The position numbers and the translations under genes are program-made. From positions 84,825-148,824 of the forward strand of contig CAZOYW010000002.1 of assembly GCA_964584165.1 (NCBI GenBank): a stretch of 64,000 nucleotides of DNA. The letters are read 5' to 3'. Shown piece by piece: positions 8,041 to 16,680 of this stretch (position 1 is its first letter; each line of letters begins with the position of its first letter). The notes under the pieces are model-generated. The model saw nothing but the letters and a program-made list of their open reading frames with translations. It was not told the origin of the DNA and did no database searches. Origin of the DNA: CAZKCI01 sp964584165. GTDB lineage: Bacteria; Auribacterota; Erginobacteria; Erginobacterales; CAZKCI01.

Positions 8041-9096
8041 ATGCATATGGCGGATGCCTTGATTTCCCCCGCCGTGGGCGGGACGCTGTGGGTGGTCTCG
8101 GGCGGGTTGATCGCCTGGTGCGCCCGGAAGCTGAAGGAGACCGCGCGGGAGCACCTCGTCCCCATGATGGGCGTGCTCGGCGCCTTCGTCTTTGCTTCCC
8201 AGATGATCAACTTCTCGATCCCCGGCACCGGCTCGAGCGGCCATATCGGAGGCGGGCTGATCCTGGCCGTCCTGCTCGGCCCCTATGCCGCGTTCCTGAC
8301 CATCACCTCGGTCCTGGTCGTGCAGGCGTTTTTCTTCGCCGACGGGGGGCTGCTGGCCTTGGGCTGCAACATCTTCAACTTGGGGTTCTTCCCGGCCTTT
8401 ATCGCCTATCCCTTCATCTATCGGCCGCTGGCCGGGGGGCGCTGCGGCAGTCCCCGCTCCTGGGCCGCCGCGATCGTGGGCGCCGTCGTGGGGCTGGAAA
8501 TGGGCGCGTTCAGCGTTGTCCTGGAAACGAAGGCCTCCGGAGTCTCGGAATTGCCGTTCGGGACCTTTGTGCTTATGATGTTGCCGATTCACCTGGCGAT
8601 CGGGGTTGTCGAGGGACTGGCCACCGCCGCCGTCGTCTCGTTCGTCGGCCGCGCCCGTCCCGAAGCGCTATACGCCGCGCCGAAAACGGGGACCGCGGTC
8701 AGTTTCCGGCCGGTGCTGATCGGCCTGGCGCTCGCCGCCGTCGCCGTGGGCGGCGTGGCGAGCTGGTTCGCGTCCACCTATCCCGACGGGCTGGAATGGT
8801 CGATCGCCCGGGTCACCGGCAAGGAGCAAGTCTTGGGGGAGGAAGCGGGTTGGCACAAGAGACTGGCCGACGTGCAGGAGAGGACGGCGTTGCTGCCGGA
8901 CTACGGTTTTAAGGCTTCCGAGCCCGAAGCCGCTCCCGCCGCAGCGACGGAAGCAAGCGCGGAATCGTGGCCGGCGGTCAACGCCGGGACCTCGGTCGCG
9001 GGGATCGTGGGCGGGGTACTGACGCTGGCGCTGGCCGTCCTCGCCGGCTGGGCGCTCCGGTCCCGTTCGGTCCGCGGCGCCCCGGGCCGGGGTTGA
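8041..9096 (+). CDS. nikMN: ECF nickel transporter NikM-NikN fusion
   Basis: The start at 8041 is fixed by the required N-terminus MHMADALISP, because the free Met1-His2 end is part of the metal site of CbiM/NikM. About 200 residues form the multi-helix S component. The C-terminal part holds the PDGLE motif (YPDGLEWS), a periplasmic loop and a last transmembrane helix, the signature of the NikN part. Together with CbiQ and CbiO this makes an energy-coupling-factor importer. The adjacent nikR argues for nickel rather than cobalt. RBS AAGGAGG lies at 8026-8032. Confidence 0.92.
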   Translation: MHMADALISPAVGGTLWVVSGGLIAWCARKLKETAREHLVPMMGVLGAFVFASQMINFSIPGTGSSGHIGGGLILAVLLGPYAAFLTITSVLVVQAFFFADGGLLALGCNIFNLGFFPAFIAYPFIYRPLAGGRCGSPRSWAAAIVGAVVGLEMGAFSVVLETKASGVSELPFGTFVLMMLPIHLAIGVVEGLATAAVVSFVGRARPEALYAAPKTGTAVSFRPVLIGLALAAVAVGGVASWFASTYPDGLEWSIARVTGKEQVLGEEAGWHKRLADVQERTALLPDYGFKASEPEAAPAAATEASAESWPAVNAGTSVAGIVGGVLTLALAVLAGWALRSRSVRGAPGRG

Positions 9097-9115
9097 GCTG
9101 GTAAGGGAGGGCGTC

Positions 9116-9919
9116 ATGGGGCTGGCGGACTGGATCGAGATCGGGCGCATGGACGAGCTGGGGCGCCTGGACACCCCGGTCCACCGGATCGACGCGCGGG
9201 CCAAGGCGGTCGTCACGGTGGCTTTCATCGGCGTCGTGATGTCGTTCCCTATCTACGCGCTCTCCGCGCTGACCCCGTTTCTCCTCTATCCGGTCTTCCT
9301 CCTCTCGCTCGGCGGAATCCCGGTGCGGCACATCCTGAAGAAGCTGCTCGTGGCGGCGCCCTTCGCCCTGGCGGTGGGCCTCTTCAACCCCCTCCTGGAT
9401 CGCCGGCCGGTGGCCTTCCTGGGGCCCTTCGCCGTCACGGGCGGGTGGGTGTCGTTCGCCTCCATCCTGTTTCGCTTCATTCTGACGGTCGGGGCGGCGC
9501 TCTCCCTGGTCGCCTGCACCGGGATGTATCGCCTGGGCGCCGGCCTGGAGAAGCTCGGGGTCCCCCGCATGCTGGTCGTGCAGCTCCTCTTCCTCTACCG
9601 CTATCTCTTCGTGGTGGCGGGCGAGGGGGCCAAGATGCTGCGCAGCGCGGAGATCCGCTCCGGGCGTCGCGCCCTGCGCCTGGCCGCCTACGGTTCGCTC
9701 CTGGGGCACCTCCTCCTGCGCTCCCTGGACCGGGCGGAGCGCGTCTATCGCGCCATGGTCTCGAGGGGTTTCGACGGCCGTATCCGCCTCCGCCGGCCCC
9801 ACCCCTTCCGCTGGTCCGACTGGACATTCGCCGGGGGCTGGCTGGCCTTCTTCCTCGCCGCCCGCCTCTGGAACCTCGCGTCCGCCCTGGGCCGCCTCTT
9901 CACGGGGATTGCGCCATGA
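9116..9919 (+). CDS. cbiQ: ECF transporter transmembrane protein CbiQ/NikQ
   Basis: This 267-residue integral membrane protein is the T component that couples ATP hydrolysis to the NikMN substrate unit. The N-terminal region HRIDARAKAVVTVAFIG is typical of CbiQ, and the cytoplasmic coupling helices near residues 170-210 (EIRSGRRALRLAAYG, ERVYRAMVSRGFDGR) carry the family's Ala-Arg-Gly motifs. The gene overlaps the next by ATGA, indicating translational coupling. Confidence 0.92.
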   Translation: MGLADWIEIGRMDELGRLDTPVHRIDARAKAVVTVAFIGVVMSFPIYALSALTPFLLYPVFLLSLGGIPVRHILKKLLVAAPFALAVGLFNPLLDRRPVAFLGPFAVTGGWVSFASILFRFILTVGAALSLVACTGMYRLGAGLEKLGVPRMLVVQLLFLYRYLFVVAGEGAKMLRSAEIRSGRRALRLAAYGSLLGHLLLRSLDRAERVYRAMVSRGFDGRIRLRRPHPFRWSDWTFAGGWLAFFLAARLWNLASALGRLFTGIAP

Positions 9920-10659
9920 GCCACCATATCGTGGAAGTCTCCGATCTGCACTACGCCTACCCGGACGGAACGCCGGCGCTCCGGGGGGTTTCCTTCCGGA
10001 TCGAGCACGGCGCCGCGGTGGCCGTCGTGGGCGGCAACGGCGCCGGCAAGTCCACTCTCCTGCTCCACCTCAACGGCTACCTCAAGGCCGGGCGCGGAAC
10101 GGTGCGGATCGGGGACACGATCGTCGTCCGCGAGACCGCCGCGGAGGCCCGCCGGGCGGTGGGGCTGGTCTTCCAGGATCCCGACGACCAGCTCTTCATG
10201 CCGACCGTGGAGGAGGACGTCGCCTTCGGACCGCTGAACGCGGGCCTTCCGCCCGACGAAGTCGAGGCCAGGGTGGCGTCGGCCCTGGAGCGGGTGGGGA
10301 TGGCGCACCTGCGGGGGCGTCCGCCCTACCGCCTCTCCGCGGGCGAGAAGAGGGCCGTGGCGATCGCGACCGCGCTCGCGATGTCTCCGGACATCCTGGT
10401 CATGGACGAGCCGTCCGCCCACCTCGACCCCCGCGCCCGCCGCCGGCTGATCAGCCTCCTCAAGTCCTTCGAGCACACCAGGATCATCGCCACGCACGAC
10501 CTGGAGTTGGTCGTCGAGGTCTGCTCGCGGGTAATCGTCCTCGACGGCGGTCGCGTCGTCGCGGACGGGCCGTCCGCGGCGGTCCTCTCCGACGAGCCTC
10601 TGCTCATCGCCCACGGCCTCGAGCGCCCGCACATCCTCCGCCACCTCCACCCGCACTGA
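9916..10659 (+). CDS. cbiO: ECF transporter ATP-binding protein CbiO/NikO
   Basis: A 247-residue ABC ATPase starting at the ATG that overlaps the cbiQ stop. Walker A is GGNGAGKS, the Q-loop is VFQDPDDQLF, the signature is LSAGEKR and Walker B is ILVMDEPSAHLD, followed by the switch His in IATHDLE. A single ATPase gene implies a homodimer driving the NikMN-CbiQ importer. The DPDDQ Q-loop is characteristic of the cobalt/nickel subgroup. Confidence 0.93.
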   Translation: MSHHIVEVSDLHYAYPDGTPALRGVSFRIEHGAAVAVVGGNGAGKSTLLLHLNGYLKAGRGTVRIGDTIVVRETAAEARRAVGLVFQDPDDQLFMPTVEEDVAFGPLNAGLPPDEVEARVASALERVGMAHLRGRPPYRLSAGEKRAVAIATALAMSPDILVMDEPSAHLDPRARRRLISLLKSFEHTRIIATHDLELVVEVCSRVIVLDGGRVVADGPSAAVLSDEPLLIAHGLERPHILRHLHPH

Positions 10660-10680
10660 TCGGACGGATGGACGGCGAAG

Positions 10681-10710
10681 TAACCACGAATCTCGCGAAT
10701 CCGCGGTTTC
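10681..10710. repeat. CACGAATCTCGCGAATC word repeat
   Basis: A single-sided copy of the ACCACGAATCTC family that forms full hairpins at 57293-57378 and 61470-61615. It sits between cbiO and larE. Confidence 0.6.
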
Positions 10711-10763
10711 TTTTTCGCCGGGCTAAGCCGTTGTTTTCCGTTCGCCTTCCCCCCCCGCTGGAC

Positions 10764-10769
10764 TACAAT
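10764..10769 (+). promoter_or_regulatory. Putative -10 box of larE (leaderless)
   Basis: TACAAT ends only 8 bases before the larE ATG at 10778, so a transcript from it would have almost no 5' leader. No Shine-Dalgarno sequence is visible upstream of that ATG. No convincing -35 box is seen (TTCGCC at 10741 is weak). Confidence 0.4.
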
Positions 10770-10777
10770 GGCTTGCC

Positions 10778-11632
10778 ATGCGCCCGTCCCTCAGCGCCAA
10801 GGAAGCCGAGCTCCGCGCGGGCCTGAAGAAGCTCGGCGGCGTGCTCATCGCCTTCTCCGGCGGGGTGGACAGCTCGGTCCTCCTGGCCGCCGCCGCCCGG
10901 GCGCTGCCGCGGAGGCGCCTCCTCGCCGTCACCGCCCGCTCGCCGACCTTCCCCCCCGAGGAGCTCAAGTCCGCCCGGGCGATCGCCCACAAGCTCGGCA
11001 TCCGCCACCGCGTCGTCGAGTCGTCCGAGTTCGACGATCCGCGCTTCGTTGCCAACCCCCTCCGGCGCTGCTACTTCTGCAAGAGCGCGCTCTACCGGGG
11101 CCTCCGTCGGATCGCGCGGGAGGAAGGCCTGCCCGCCGTCGCCGACGCCACCAACCTCGACGACCTCGGCGATTACCGCCCGGGAAGGCGCGCGGCGAGG
11201 GAGCGCGGCGTGGCGAGCCCGCTCCTCGCCGCCGGACTGAACAAGGCCGAGGTCAGGCTCCTGGGACGGCGCTATGGCCTGCCCAACTGGAAGAAGCCCG
11301 CCGCCGCCTGCCTCGCCTCCCGCGTCCCCTACGGGACGCGCCTCACGCCGCGCCTCCTCTCCCGGATCGCCGCCGCCGAGCGCCTTCTCAAGCGGATGGG
11401 GTTTGGGGAGGTGCGCGTCCGCCACCACGGGGAGATCGCGCGGATCGAGCTGGGACGGGCCGAGACGGCGAAACTCGCGGGACCGGCTTTCGCCCGCCGG
11501 GCCGTCTCCGGCCTGCGCCGTCTCGGCTGGCGCTACGTCGCCCTCGACCTCCGGGGCTACCGGATGGGGTCCCTGAACCCGGGGGCTGAGGTTAAAAATC
11601 GGAGATTTGAAATTAGAAATCTCGAATTTTAA
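10778..11632 (+). CDS. larE: LarE, ATP-dependent sulfur transferase for nickel-pincer cofactor
   Basis: The 284-residue protein carries the PP-loop SGGVDSS (about residues 29-35), the CYFC pair in RRCYFCKSALY (about 96-100), DATNLDD, and AACLASRVPYGTRL with a further cysteine. LarE adds sulfur to the pyridinium cofactor that later holds nickel in lactate racemase and related enzymes. The CxxC plus third cysteine suggests the [4Fe-4S]-dependent catalytic type rather than the single sacrificial-cysteine type; this is inferred from the pattern. Linkage to the nickel importer fits. The last 15 or so residues read into an AT-rich repeat and are probably not conserved. Confidence 0.88.
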   Translation: MRPSLSAKEAELRAGLKKLGGVLIAFSGGVDSSVLLAAAARALPRRRLLAVTARSPTFPPEELKSARAIAHKLGIRHRVVESSEFDDPRFVANPLRRCYFCKSALYRGLRRIAREEGLPAVADATNLDDLGDYRPGRRAARERGVASPLLAAGLNKAEVRLLGRRYGLPNWKKPAAACLASRVPYGTRLTPRLLSRIAAAERLLKRMGFGEVRVRHHGEIARIELGRAETAKLAGPAFARRAVSGLRRLGWRYVALDLRGYRMGSLNPGAEVKNRRFEIRNLEF

Positions 11633-11655
11633 ATTTCATATTTGAGATCCGAGAT
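11595..11655. repeat. AAATCGGAGATTTGAAATT word hairpin
   Basis: An AT-rich island in GC-rich DNA. GGAGATTTGAAATTAGAAAT is followed by related complements such as AAATTTCATATTTGAGATCC. It supplies the larE stop codon and lies 16 bases before mrdA. It is related to the arrays at 51599-51641 and 62111-62230. Confidence 0.6.
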
Positions 11656-11670
11656 CATCCCGCGGTCGCC

Positions 11671-13425
11671 ATGGACCTTCCGAAGACCGATTTCCGCCTC
11701 TCCATGCTCGTCATCCTCCTCGGCGTCTGCGGGGGGGTGCTCGCTTCGGTCCTCTGGTATATCCAGGTGATCCGGGGCGACGAATACTCCCGCCTGGCCG
11801 AGGGGAACCGCATCCGCCTCGTCACCATCCCGGCCCCCCGGGGCACGATCTTCGACCGGGACGGGAAGATCCTGGCCGACAACCGCCCCGGCTTCGAGAC
11901 GGCGGTCAACGTCGGCGAGGTGAGCGACCGGGACAAGCTGGTCTCCCGCCTGAGCGAGGTCCTGGAGATCGAGCCGGAGAAGATCCGCGCGCGCCTCGCC
12001 CGCTTCCGCCAGAAGCCTTTCGAGCCGGTCCGCCTCGCCACCGACATCGGGATCGCCCGGGCCACGGTCTTCGAGGAGCGCAGCCCCGAATGGGAAGGGG
12101 TGGAGGTCCGGGTGAACCCGGTCCGGAACTACCCCTACGGGGCCGCCCTCGTCCACCTGATCGGCTACGTCGGCCAGATCGACGCGCGGGAGCTGGAGCG
12201 GCTCGGCGATCTCGGCTACGGCTCCCAGGACGATATCGGCAAGATCGGGGTGGAGGAGTCCTACGATCTCTTCCTCCGCGGAGTCGCCGGGGGAGAGCAG
12301 CTCCAGGTCAACGCCCGCGGCTACCGGGACCGGGTCCTGGCCGGGCGGGACCCCCAGGCCGGGAACAACCTTCACCTGACGTTGGACCTGCGCGCCCAGA
12401 CCATCCTGGACGGGATTTTGGAGGGGCGGAAGGGCGCGGCCGTGGCCATCGACCCTCGCAACGGGGACCTCCTGGCCCTGGTCAGCAAGCCCTCCTTCGA
12501 CCCCAACCTCCTCACCCGCCCGGTGGACGAGGAGTATCTCCAGGCGATCTTCTCCAGCCCCGACTCCCCGATCCTGAACCGCGCCCTGGCCGGGGAATAC
12601 CCCCCCGGCTCGCCCTTCAAGGTGGTAGTAGTCCTGGCGGGGTTCCGGTCGGGGAAGCTCAACCCGGAGGCGCCCACCGACTGTCCCGGCTTTATCACGC
12701 TCGGCTCGACCGTCTTCCGCTGCTGGAAGGAAGGTGGGCACGGCCCCCTCGCCCTCCGGGAAGCGATCAAGAACTCCTGCAACGTGTACTTCTACCGCCT
12801 CGGCCTCGACCTCGGCATCGACCGCCTGCGGGAGGCGGCTCTCCTCGTCGGCTTCGGGGAGAAGGCCGGGATCGGCCTCCTGGGAGAGAAGGGGGGATTC
12901 GTCCCCTCCCGCGAATGGAAGAAGACGGCGCTTCACGAGGGGTGGTACCCGGGAGACACGGCCAACCTCTCCATCGGCCAGGGCTACATCCGGGTGACGC
13001 CGCTCCAGATGGCCGGACTGGGCGCGTTGATCGCGAGCCGCGGCAAGCTCTACAAGCCGCGCCTGGTCTCCCGGATCACCAACCCCCGGGGGGAGACGAT
13101 CGAGGAGTACCCCCCGGTAGTCCGGAGGGAGATCCGCCTCCCGGCCCGCCAGTGGGACGACATCTGGACCGGGATGGGCAAGGTGGTGAACGAGGAGGGA
13201 GGGACGGGGAGAGGGGCCGCCCATCCCCGGGTCATGGTTTACGGCAAGACCGGGACGGTCCAGGTGGGCGCGCCGCCCGACTATTCGACCCACGCCTGGT
13301 TTCTGGCCTTCGTCCCTTCCGGGGAGAGGCCGATCGTTCTCGCCTTGATCCTGGAGGAGCCGGGCTCGGGGGGAGAAGTGGCCGCCCCGGCGGCGGGGGA
13401 GTTCTTCCGGAAGTACTACGAGTAG
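11671..13425 (+). CDS. mrdA: Penicillin-binding protein 2 (MrdA), rod-shape transpeptidase
   Basis: This is the class B PBP that cross-links peptidoglycan during elongation, 584 residues. One N-terminal membrane helix (LVILLGVCGGVLASVLW) is followed by the PBP dimer domain (PAPRGTIFDRDGKILADN) and the transpeptidase domain. Active-site motifs are SPFK (Ser is the nucleophile; the usual second residue is Thr), SCN in KNSCNVYFY, and KTG in YGKTGTVQ. rodA follows after a repeat spacer, giving the usual elongasome pair, though mreBCD is not in the window. Confidence 0.95.
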   Translation: MDLPKTDFRLSMLVILLGVCGGVLASVLWYIQVIRGDEYSRLAEGNRIRLVTIPAPRGTIFDRDGKILADNRPGFETAVNVGEVSDRDKLVSRLSEVLEIEPEKIRARLARFRQKPFEPVRLATDIGIARATVFEERSPEWEGVEVRVNPVRNYPYGAALVHLIGYVGQIDARELERLGDLGYGSQDDIGKIGVEESYDLFLRGVAGGEQLQVNARGYRDRVLAGRDPQAGNNLHLTLDLRAQTILDGILEGRKGAAVAIDPRNGDLLALVSKPSFDPNLLTRPVDEEYLQAIFSSPDSPILNRALAGEYPPGSPFKVVVVLAGFRSGKLNPEAPTDCPGFITLGSTVFRCWKEGGHGPLALREAIKNSCNVYFYRLGLDLGIDRLREAALLVGFGEKAGIGLLGEKGGFVPSREWKKTALHEGWYPGDTANLSIGQGYIRVTPLQMAGLGALIASRGKLYKPRLVSRITNPRGETIEEYPPVVRREIRLPARQWDDIWTGMGKVVNEEGGTGRGAAHPRVMVYGKTGTVQVGAPPDYSTHAWFLAFVPSGERPIVLALILEEPGSGGEVAAPAAGEFFRKYYE

Positions 13426-13434
13426 GGAGATAAT

Positions 13435-13511
13435 GTGTCAGGTGTAAGGTGTCAGGTGTCAGGGAAGCGGTGCTGCGGTTATTTTTTCCCTGACACCTAA
13501 CACCTGACACC
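13435..13511. repeat. TGTCAGG/CCTGACA word-repeat hairpin
   Basis: Left arm 13441-13464 and right arm 13488-13511 are complementary at 22 of 24 positions. Each arm is built from three to four copies of the 8-9-base word GGTGTCAG or its complement. It separates mrdA from rodA. The same word recurs at 25152-25191, 37799-37830 and 49003-49051. Confidence 0.85.
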
Positions 13512-13565
13512 GGATTGACCGCGTGATAAATCTCGTTCGAGAAAGATAGCTTTGTCGTCACCGCC

Positions 13566-14657
13566 ATGTTCCGCCTCCTGAAATACCTCGACTGGTGGCT
13601 CATCGCGGCGCTCCTCGCGCTCGCGACGATCGGCCTCTTCTTCATCGGGAGCGCCTCCTTCCAGCTCCAGCAGGCGACCGGGGTGGATTTCGTCCAGCGC
13701 CAGCTCAGCTGGCTGGCCATCGGCCTCCTCCTCTTCCTGGTCCTCTCCCTCTTCGACTACCGCCGCCTCGTCTCCGCCTCCTACGTCATCTACGGCGCGG
13801 TCTTCGCCTTCTTGCTCCTGATCGCGGTCCTGGGCGAGATCCGCTTCGGCGCCCGGCGCTGGATCCAGCTCGGCGCCTTCACCGTCCAGCCCTCCGAGTT
13901 CGCCAAGCTCGCGCTGGTCCTGACCCTTTCCCGCTTCCTCGCCTCCGCCTCCGCCCAGCGCCGCCAGTGGAGGTTCGTTCTCATCCCCTGCCTCCTCGCC
14001 GCCCTTCCGGCGGGGCTGATCCTGAAACAGCCCGACCTGGGGACGGCGCTGCTCCTCGTCCCCCTGACCATCGGGATGGTCTTCGTGGCCGGGGCGCGCC
14101 TCAAGCACCTTCTCATCCTCGCCCTCCTCTTCGCCGCGGTTTCCCCTGGCTTTTGGTTTTTCCTCAAGGACTATCAGAAGAACCGCCTCCTGGTTTTCCT
14201 CGACCCGGCCCGCGACCCCCTGGGTGCGGGCTACACGGTGATCCAGTCCAAGATCGCCATCGGCTCGGGGGGGGTCTGGGGAAAGGGCCGGATGCAGGGG
14301 ACGCAGAACATGCTCAGCTTCCTCCCCGAGCGCCAGACCGACTTCATCTTCTCGGTGGTGGCCGAGGAGTCGGGCGCGGCCGGTTCGCTCCTGGTCCTCG
14401 CCCTCTACTCCCTGGTGGTCTTCCGCCTCTACCGGATCGCCCGCGCCTCCCGCGATTTCTCGGGGAAACTCGTGGTCGCGGGCTCCATCCTGGTCTTCTC
14501 CAGCCACGTCATGATCAACGTGGGGATGGCGATGGGACTCCTCCCGGCCACCGGCCTCCCTCTCCCGTTCCTGTCCTACGGCGGCTCCATCACCACCACC
14601 ATGTTCGCCCTGATGGGGATCTGCCAGAGCGTGTATATACACCGATATTACTATTAG
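13566..14657 (+). CDS. rodA: RodA, SEDS peptidoglycan glycosyltransferase
   Basis: A 363-residue polytopic SEDS-family protein with about ten membrane helices. Landmarks are FGARRWIQLGAFTVQPSEFAK, LKQPDLGTALL and the C-terminal ATGLPLPFLSYGGS. It polymerises lipid II into glycan strands and works with PBP2, encoded just upstream. Length and motifs are normal for RodA rather than FtsW. Confidence 0.95.
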   Translation: MFRLLKYLDWWLIAALLALATIGLFFIGSASFQLQQATGVDFVQRQLSWLAIGLLLFLVLSLFDYRRLVSASYVIYGAVFAFLLLIAVLGEIRFGARRWIQLGAFTVQPSEFAKLALVLTLSRFLASASAQRRQWRFVLIPCLLAALPAGLILKQPDLGTALLLVPLTIGMVFVAGARLKHLLILALLFAAVSPGFWFFLKDYQKNRLLVFLDPARDPLGAGYTVIQSKIAIGSGGVWGKGRMQGTQNMLSFLPERQTDFIFSVVAEESGAAGSLLVLALYSLVVFRLYRIARASRDFSGKLVVAGSILVFSSHVMINVGMAMGLLPATGLPLPFLSYGGSITTTMFALMGICQSVYIHRYYY

Positions 14658-14691
14658 GGGGGGCACTCGACCGATCGGCTCAGACGATCGA

Positions 14692-14752
14692 GGTTCCAGG
14701 GCTCAAGGTTCCAGGGTTCAGGGTTGCTTTCAACCGTTGAACCCTGAACCAT
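14692..14752. repeat. GGTTCAGGG/CCCTGAACC word-repeat hairpin
   Basis: GGTTCCAGG, GGTTCCAGGGTTCAGGGTT and, after a short loop, TTGAACCCTGAACC form a self-complementary array 17 bases before the next start codon. A related single-sided copy is at 25131-25153. Confidence 0.75.
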
Positions 14753-14769
14753 TCTCGAGAGCATCTCCG

Positions 14770-16590
14770 ATGGACATCCGAAGGATTTTAGAAGAGGAGA
14801 TCCTGCCTTTCGTGGAGCGTCCCGCCCGCTACATCGGGGGCGAGATCAATGCCGCCCATCGCCCCGAGGCGGAGGCCCGGATCCTCCTCAGCTACCCCGA
14901 TGTCTATGAAGTGGGGATGAGTCACCTCGGCCTCCAGATCCTCTACGACGTCGTGAACCGGGACGGCCGTTTCGCGGCGGAGCGGGCCTTCGCGGTCTGG
15001 CCGGACATGGAGAAGAGGATGCGGGAGAAGGGGGTCCCGCTCTACGCCCTGGAGTCTTTCCGCCCGGCCCGCGATTTCGACCTCTGGGGCTTTTCCCTCC
15101 AATCGGAGCTCACCTACACCAATATCCCGGCCCTGCTCGCGCTCGCCGGCCTGCCCCTCCTCGCCGCCGAGCGGACCCACCCGGGCTCTCCGCTCGTCCT
15201 GGGCGGCGGGATCGGCGCCTACAACCCCGAGCCGCTCAGCGACTTCTTCGACCTCTTCCTGGTCGGCGACGGGGAAGAGGCGATCATGGAAATCCTGGAA
15301 GCGTATCGGGAGGAGAAGGGGAAGGTGGCCGGGCGGGGGGGCGCCGATCGGAAACAGGAGCTCCTCCGGCGGATGGTCGAGCGGGTGAGGGGGCTCTACG
15401 CGCCCGCCCTCTACCGGCCCCGCTACGGCGGGTCGGGGAAATTCGTCGGCCTCGACCCGATCGGCCCCGGCATACCTCCGCGGATCGAGAAGCGCGTCCT
15501 CGCCGATCTCGACCGCTCGGAGATCCTCCGCCCCCTCGTCCCCCTCGCCGAGGTCATCCATGACCGGTCCCCGGTCGAGATCATGCGCGGCTGCGCGCGC
15601 GGCTGCCGCTTCTGCTCGGCCGGCTGGACCTCCCGCCCGGTCCGCCGGAAGGGGAAGGCGGAGGCGGTCCGGCAGGCGCTCCATCTCGCGGCGGAGAGCG
15701 GCCGCAGCGAGGTCTCCCTTCTCTCGCTCTCCAGCGGCGACTACCCCGGGATCGCCGGCCTGATGGGGGAGCTCTCCCCGGCCCTGGCGAAGCTCCGGAT
15801 CGGTCTTTCCCTCCCCTCGCTCAACATCGCCACGGTCACGGAGGCGATGCTTCTCGAGTCCAAGCGGGTCTCCAAGAGCGGGATCACCCTCGCCCCCGAG
15901 GCCGCCGGCGCCCGCCTCCAGCGGGCGATCGGGAAAGCCTCCGACCCGGAGCGGCTCTGGGAGCTGTCCCAGAAGCTCAAGGCCATGGGCTGGCGGCTGA
16001 TGAAGCTCTATTTCATGATCGGACTGCCCGGCGAGACGGAGGAGGACGTGGCGGCGATCGCCGGGATGATCAACCGCCTCGCCGGCTGGGGAGGGGAGAC
16101 CAACGTCACGATCTCCACCTTCGTTCCCAAGCCGGCCACGCCCTTCCAATGGGCGCCGATGGCCGGGCGGGAGGAGATCGCCGCGGCGCAGTCGCTCATC
16201 CGCTCCCGCGTCCGCTCCCGGAGGGTGAGGCTGAAATTCCGGTCCGGGGCGGCCAGCCGGATCGAGGGGGTCCTGGCCCGGGGCGACCGCCGGAGCGGCG
16301 CGATCCTCCTCGCCGCCCACCGGGAGGGGTGCCGTTTCGACGAGTGGGAGGAATTTCTCTCGCCCGAGCGCTGGGAGCGGGCCTTCTCCCGGGCCGGGAT
16401 CGACCCCCAGTTCTACCTCCGGCCTCCCTACCGGCTCGAGGATCCCCTCCCCTGGGACCACATCGGGTCCGGGGTCGATAAAGAGACCCTGATCGCGGAG
16501 GCGCGGAAGGCGGGAGAAGGCGGCGAACCCGGAGACGGAGGGAAAGGCGCCGAGCCCGCCGGGGCGGTTCCCGGCCGGTCCGGTCCTTGA
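14770..16590 (+). CDS. Radical SAM protein, TIGR03960 family
   Basis: The start at MDIRRILEEE (14770) matches where family members begin; an earlier in-frame start would lie in the repeat spacer. The 606-residue protein has an N-terminal B12-binding-like domain (LLSYPDVYEVGMSHLGLQ, VLGGG, VGDGEEA) and a radical SAM domain with CARGCRFC (CxxxCxxC). LPGETEEDV and the C-terminal tail are typical of the family. The reaction is not known with certainty. It is followed by a TIGR03936 gene and rng, an arrangement seen in many bacteria, where the pair is often fused. Confidence 0.85.
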   Translation: MDIRRILEEEILPFVERPARYIGGEINAAHRPEAEARILLSYPDVYEVGMSHLGLQILYDVVNRDGRFAAERAFAVWPDMEKRMREKGVPLYALESFRPARDFDLWGFSLQSELTYTNIPALLALAGLPLLAAERTHPGSPLVLGGGIGAYNPEPLSDFFDLFLVGDGEEAIMEILEAYREEKGKVAGRGGADRKQELLRRMVERVRGLYAPALYRPRYGGSGKFVGLDPIGPGIPPRIEKRVLADLDRSEILRPLVPLAEVIHDRSPVEIMRGCARGCRFCSAGWTSRPVRRKGKAEAVRQALHLAAESGRSEVSLLSLSSGDYPGIAGLMGELSPALAKLRIGLSLPSLNIATVTEAMLLESKRVSKSGITLAPEAAGARLQRAIGKASDPERLWELSQKLKAMGWRLMKLYFMIGLPGETEEDVAAIAGMINRLAGWGGETNVTISTFVPKPATPFQWAPMAGREEIAAAQSLIRSRVRSRRVRLKFRSGAASRIEGVLARGDRRSGAILLAAHREGCRFDEWEEFLSPERWERAFSRAGIDPQFYLRPPYRLEDPLPWDHIGSGVDKETLIAEARKAGEGGEPGDGGKGAEPAGAVPGRSGP

Positions 16591-16604
16591 TCCCCCGCTG
16601 CCCT

Positions 16605-16657
16605 GACCCGAATTATTCCCGAAAACTTCGTTGGGGTTTCATGACTAAGTCGGGTTA
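16605..16657. repeat. Imperfect ACCCGA/TCGGGTT inverted repeat
   Basis: Outer arms ACCCGAATTATTCCCGAAAAC and GTTTCATGACTAAGTCGGGT pair with a few mismatches. The pattern (ACCCG, TTATTC, GAAAAC, GTT, GGTTT, CATGA) matches the perfect element at 883-935. It lies between two linked genes, so it need not be a strong terminator. Confidence 0.6.
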
Positions 16658-16680
16658 AAGACCCCGGGAGTCCGATACCG

